From contig CACRXP010000417.1 of the NCBI GenBank assembly GCA_902702965.1, positions 310,721 to 374,720 of the forward strand: a stretch of 64,000 bases of DNA. The letters are read 5' to 3'. Source of the DNA: Spirometra erinaceieuropaei. Taxonomy: Eukaryota > Platyhelminthes > Cestoda > Diphyllobothriidea > Diphyllobothriidae. Under the pieces are notes generated by a model. It had not been told where the DNA came from, did no database searches, and saw nothing but the letters and a program-made list of their open reading frames with translations. The translations under genes were made by a program, and so were the position numbers. Positions 63,590 through 64,000 of the stretch are shown here, one piece after another. Each line of letters starts with the position of its first letter. Position 1 is the stretch's first letter.

Positions 63590-63790
63590 AATCCTTAACC
63601 CTAATCCATACTATAACTCCCGATCCCCAATCCTTACCCCTTATCTAACTGTCGATTCTTATCCCTAACCCCAGCCCAAAGTCACAAACGCTAGACGCTG
63701 AACACCTAACTCAACCCCAACACTTACCCAAACCACTTAACCATAACTCTTAACCGCAACCCTGAACTCTAACCCTAAAACGTCCAACGC
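63590..63790 (-). repeat. Degenerate interstitial CCCTAA array (right)
   Basis: The mirror of 13,917-14,112: 'aaccctaatccatac', 'tatccctaaccccagccc', 'ctctaaccctaaaacg'. Individual units have decayed differently in the two arms, which indicates long independent evolution since duplication. Confidence 0.8.
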
Positions 63791-64000
63791 GAAGGTTAAA
63801 AGAAGGCGATTAGCGGAAAGTCAAGAAGGACCACCGGCTTTGGGCTGAAAAAGGTAGACACGGCAACAAAGAAATGAGGCCGCCAACAGAACACACAGAG
63901 CAACCCAAAGCGACACCATGCCAGCGGAATCACATCAGCTCAAAATGATTAAGTAGGTCAACAGTATTTTATTCATCATGTGCGTATTTCTAACCACATT

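Larger units (their letters stand above)
43434..64000 (-). repeat. Right arm of giant inverted duplication
   Basis: The reverse complement of 13,715-37,624, collinear, and still matching at the last base of the window, so it continues outside. It has private segments at 44,096-45,087, 56,064-56,570 and 58,846-60,097. It lacks the left-only segments at 14,484-17,587 and 19,125-19,510 and the Penelope 3' region (27,712-28,942). It carries one foldback element (51,217-52,153) that is absent on the left. Confidence 0.93.

Noticed and set aside
13715..64000. Assembly artefact (one haplotype joined to its own reverse complement)
   Set aside because: The arms differ by many substitutions and by several private insertions with apparent empty sites, which an artefact would not create.

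Overview
The window looks like non-coding, repeat-dense DNA from an animal nuclear genome. No bacterial gene, operon, rRNA, tRNA gene or CRISPR array was found, and no open reading frame exceeds 206 codons. Decayed Penelope-like retroelements (reverse transcriptase plus GIY-YIG endonuclease), tRNA-headed SINEs and degenerate TTAGGG-type arrays together suggest a metazoan. A parasitic flatworm, perhaps a tapeworm, is my best guess, but that is inference only.

The dominant structure is a very large, diverged inverted duplication. The left arm (about 13,715-37,624) reads the same as the reverse complement of the right arm (about 43,434-64,000, still continuing at the window end). A 5.8-kb single-copy spacer separates them. 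The arms share collinear landmarks: degenerate telomere-like arrays (13.9 kb and 63.6 kb), SINEs (22.7 and 57.1 kb), a Penelope relic (27.1-28.3 and 50.1-51.2 kb), foldback-rich blocks (29-36.8 and 45.2-50.1 kb) and a SINE at the inner edge. Each arm also carries private insertions or deletions: 14.5-17.6 and 19.1-19.5 kb on the left; 44.1-45.1, 56.1-56.6 and 58.8-60.1 kb on the right. So this is an old duplication and not an assembly echo.

Inside the arms is a composite unit, here called A-(FB)-B-FB2. It occurs twice in tandem on the left (L1 28.9-33.28 kb, L2 33.28-36.8 kb) and once plus a remnant on the right (R). FB is a foldback element of about 0.94 kb with long inverted repeats; three occupied sites have a matching empty site in a paralogous copy. 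The R copy is a mosaic: its outer part is L2-like and its inner part L1-like, switching near 49,650-49,682. A near-identical tract also links L1 and L2. These copies have therefore exchanged sequence.

Outside the arms, 1-13.7 kb holds dispersed foldback fragments, two tRNA-headed SINEs, a 1.1-kb tandem duplication and much sequence in which nothing is recognised. The spacer is the only place with exon-like open segments bounded by good splice-site matches, on both strands. They are the sole, weak candidates for host gene content.
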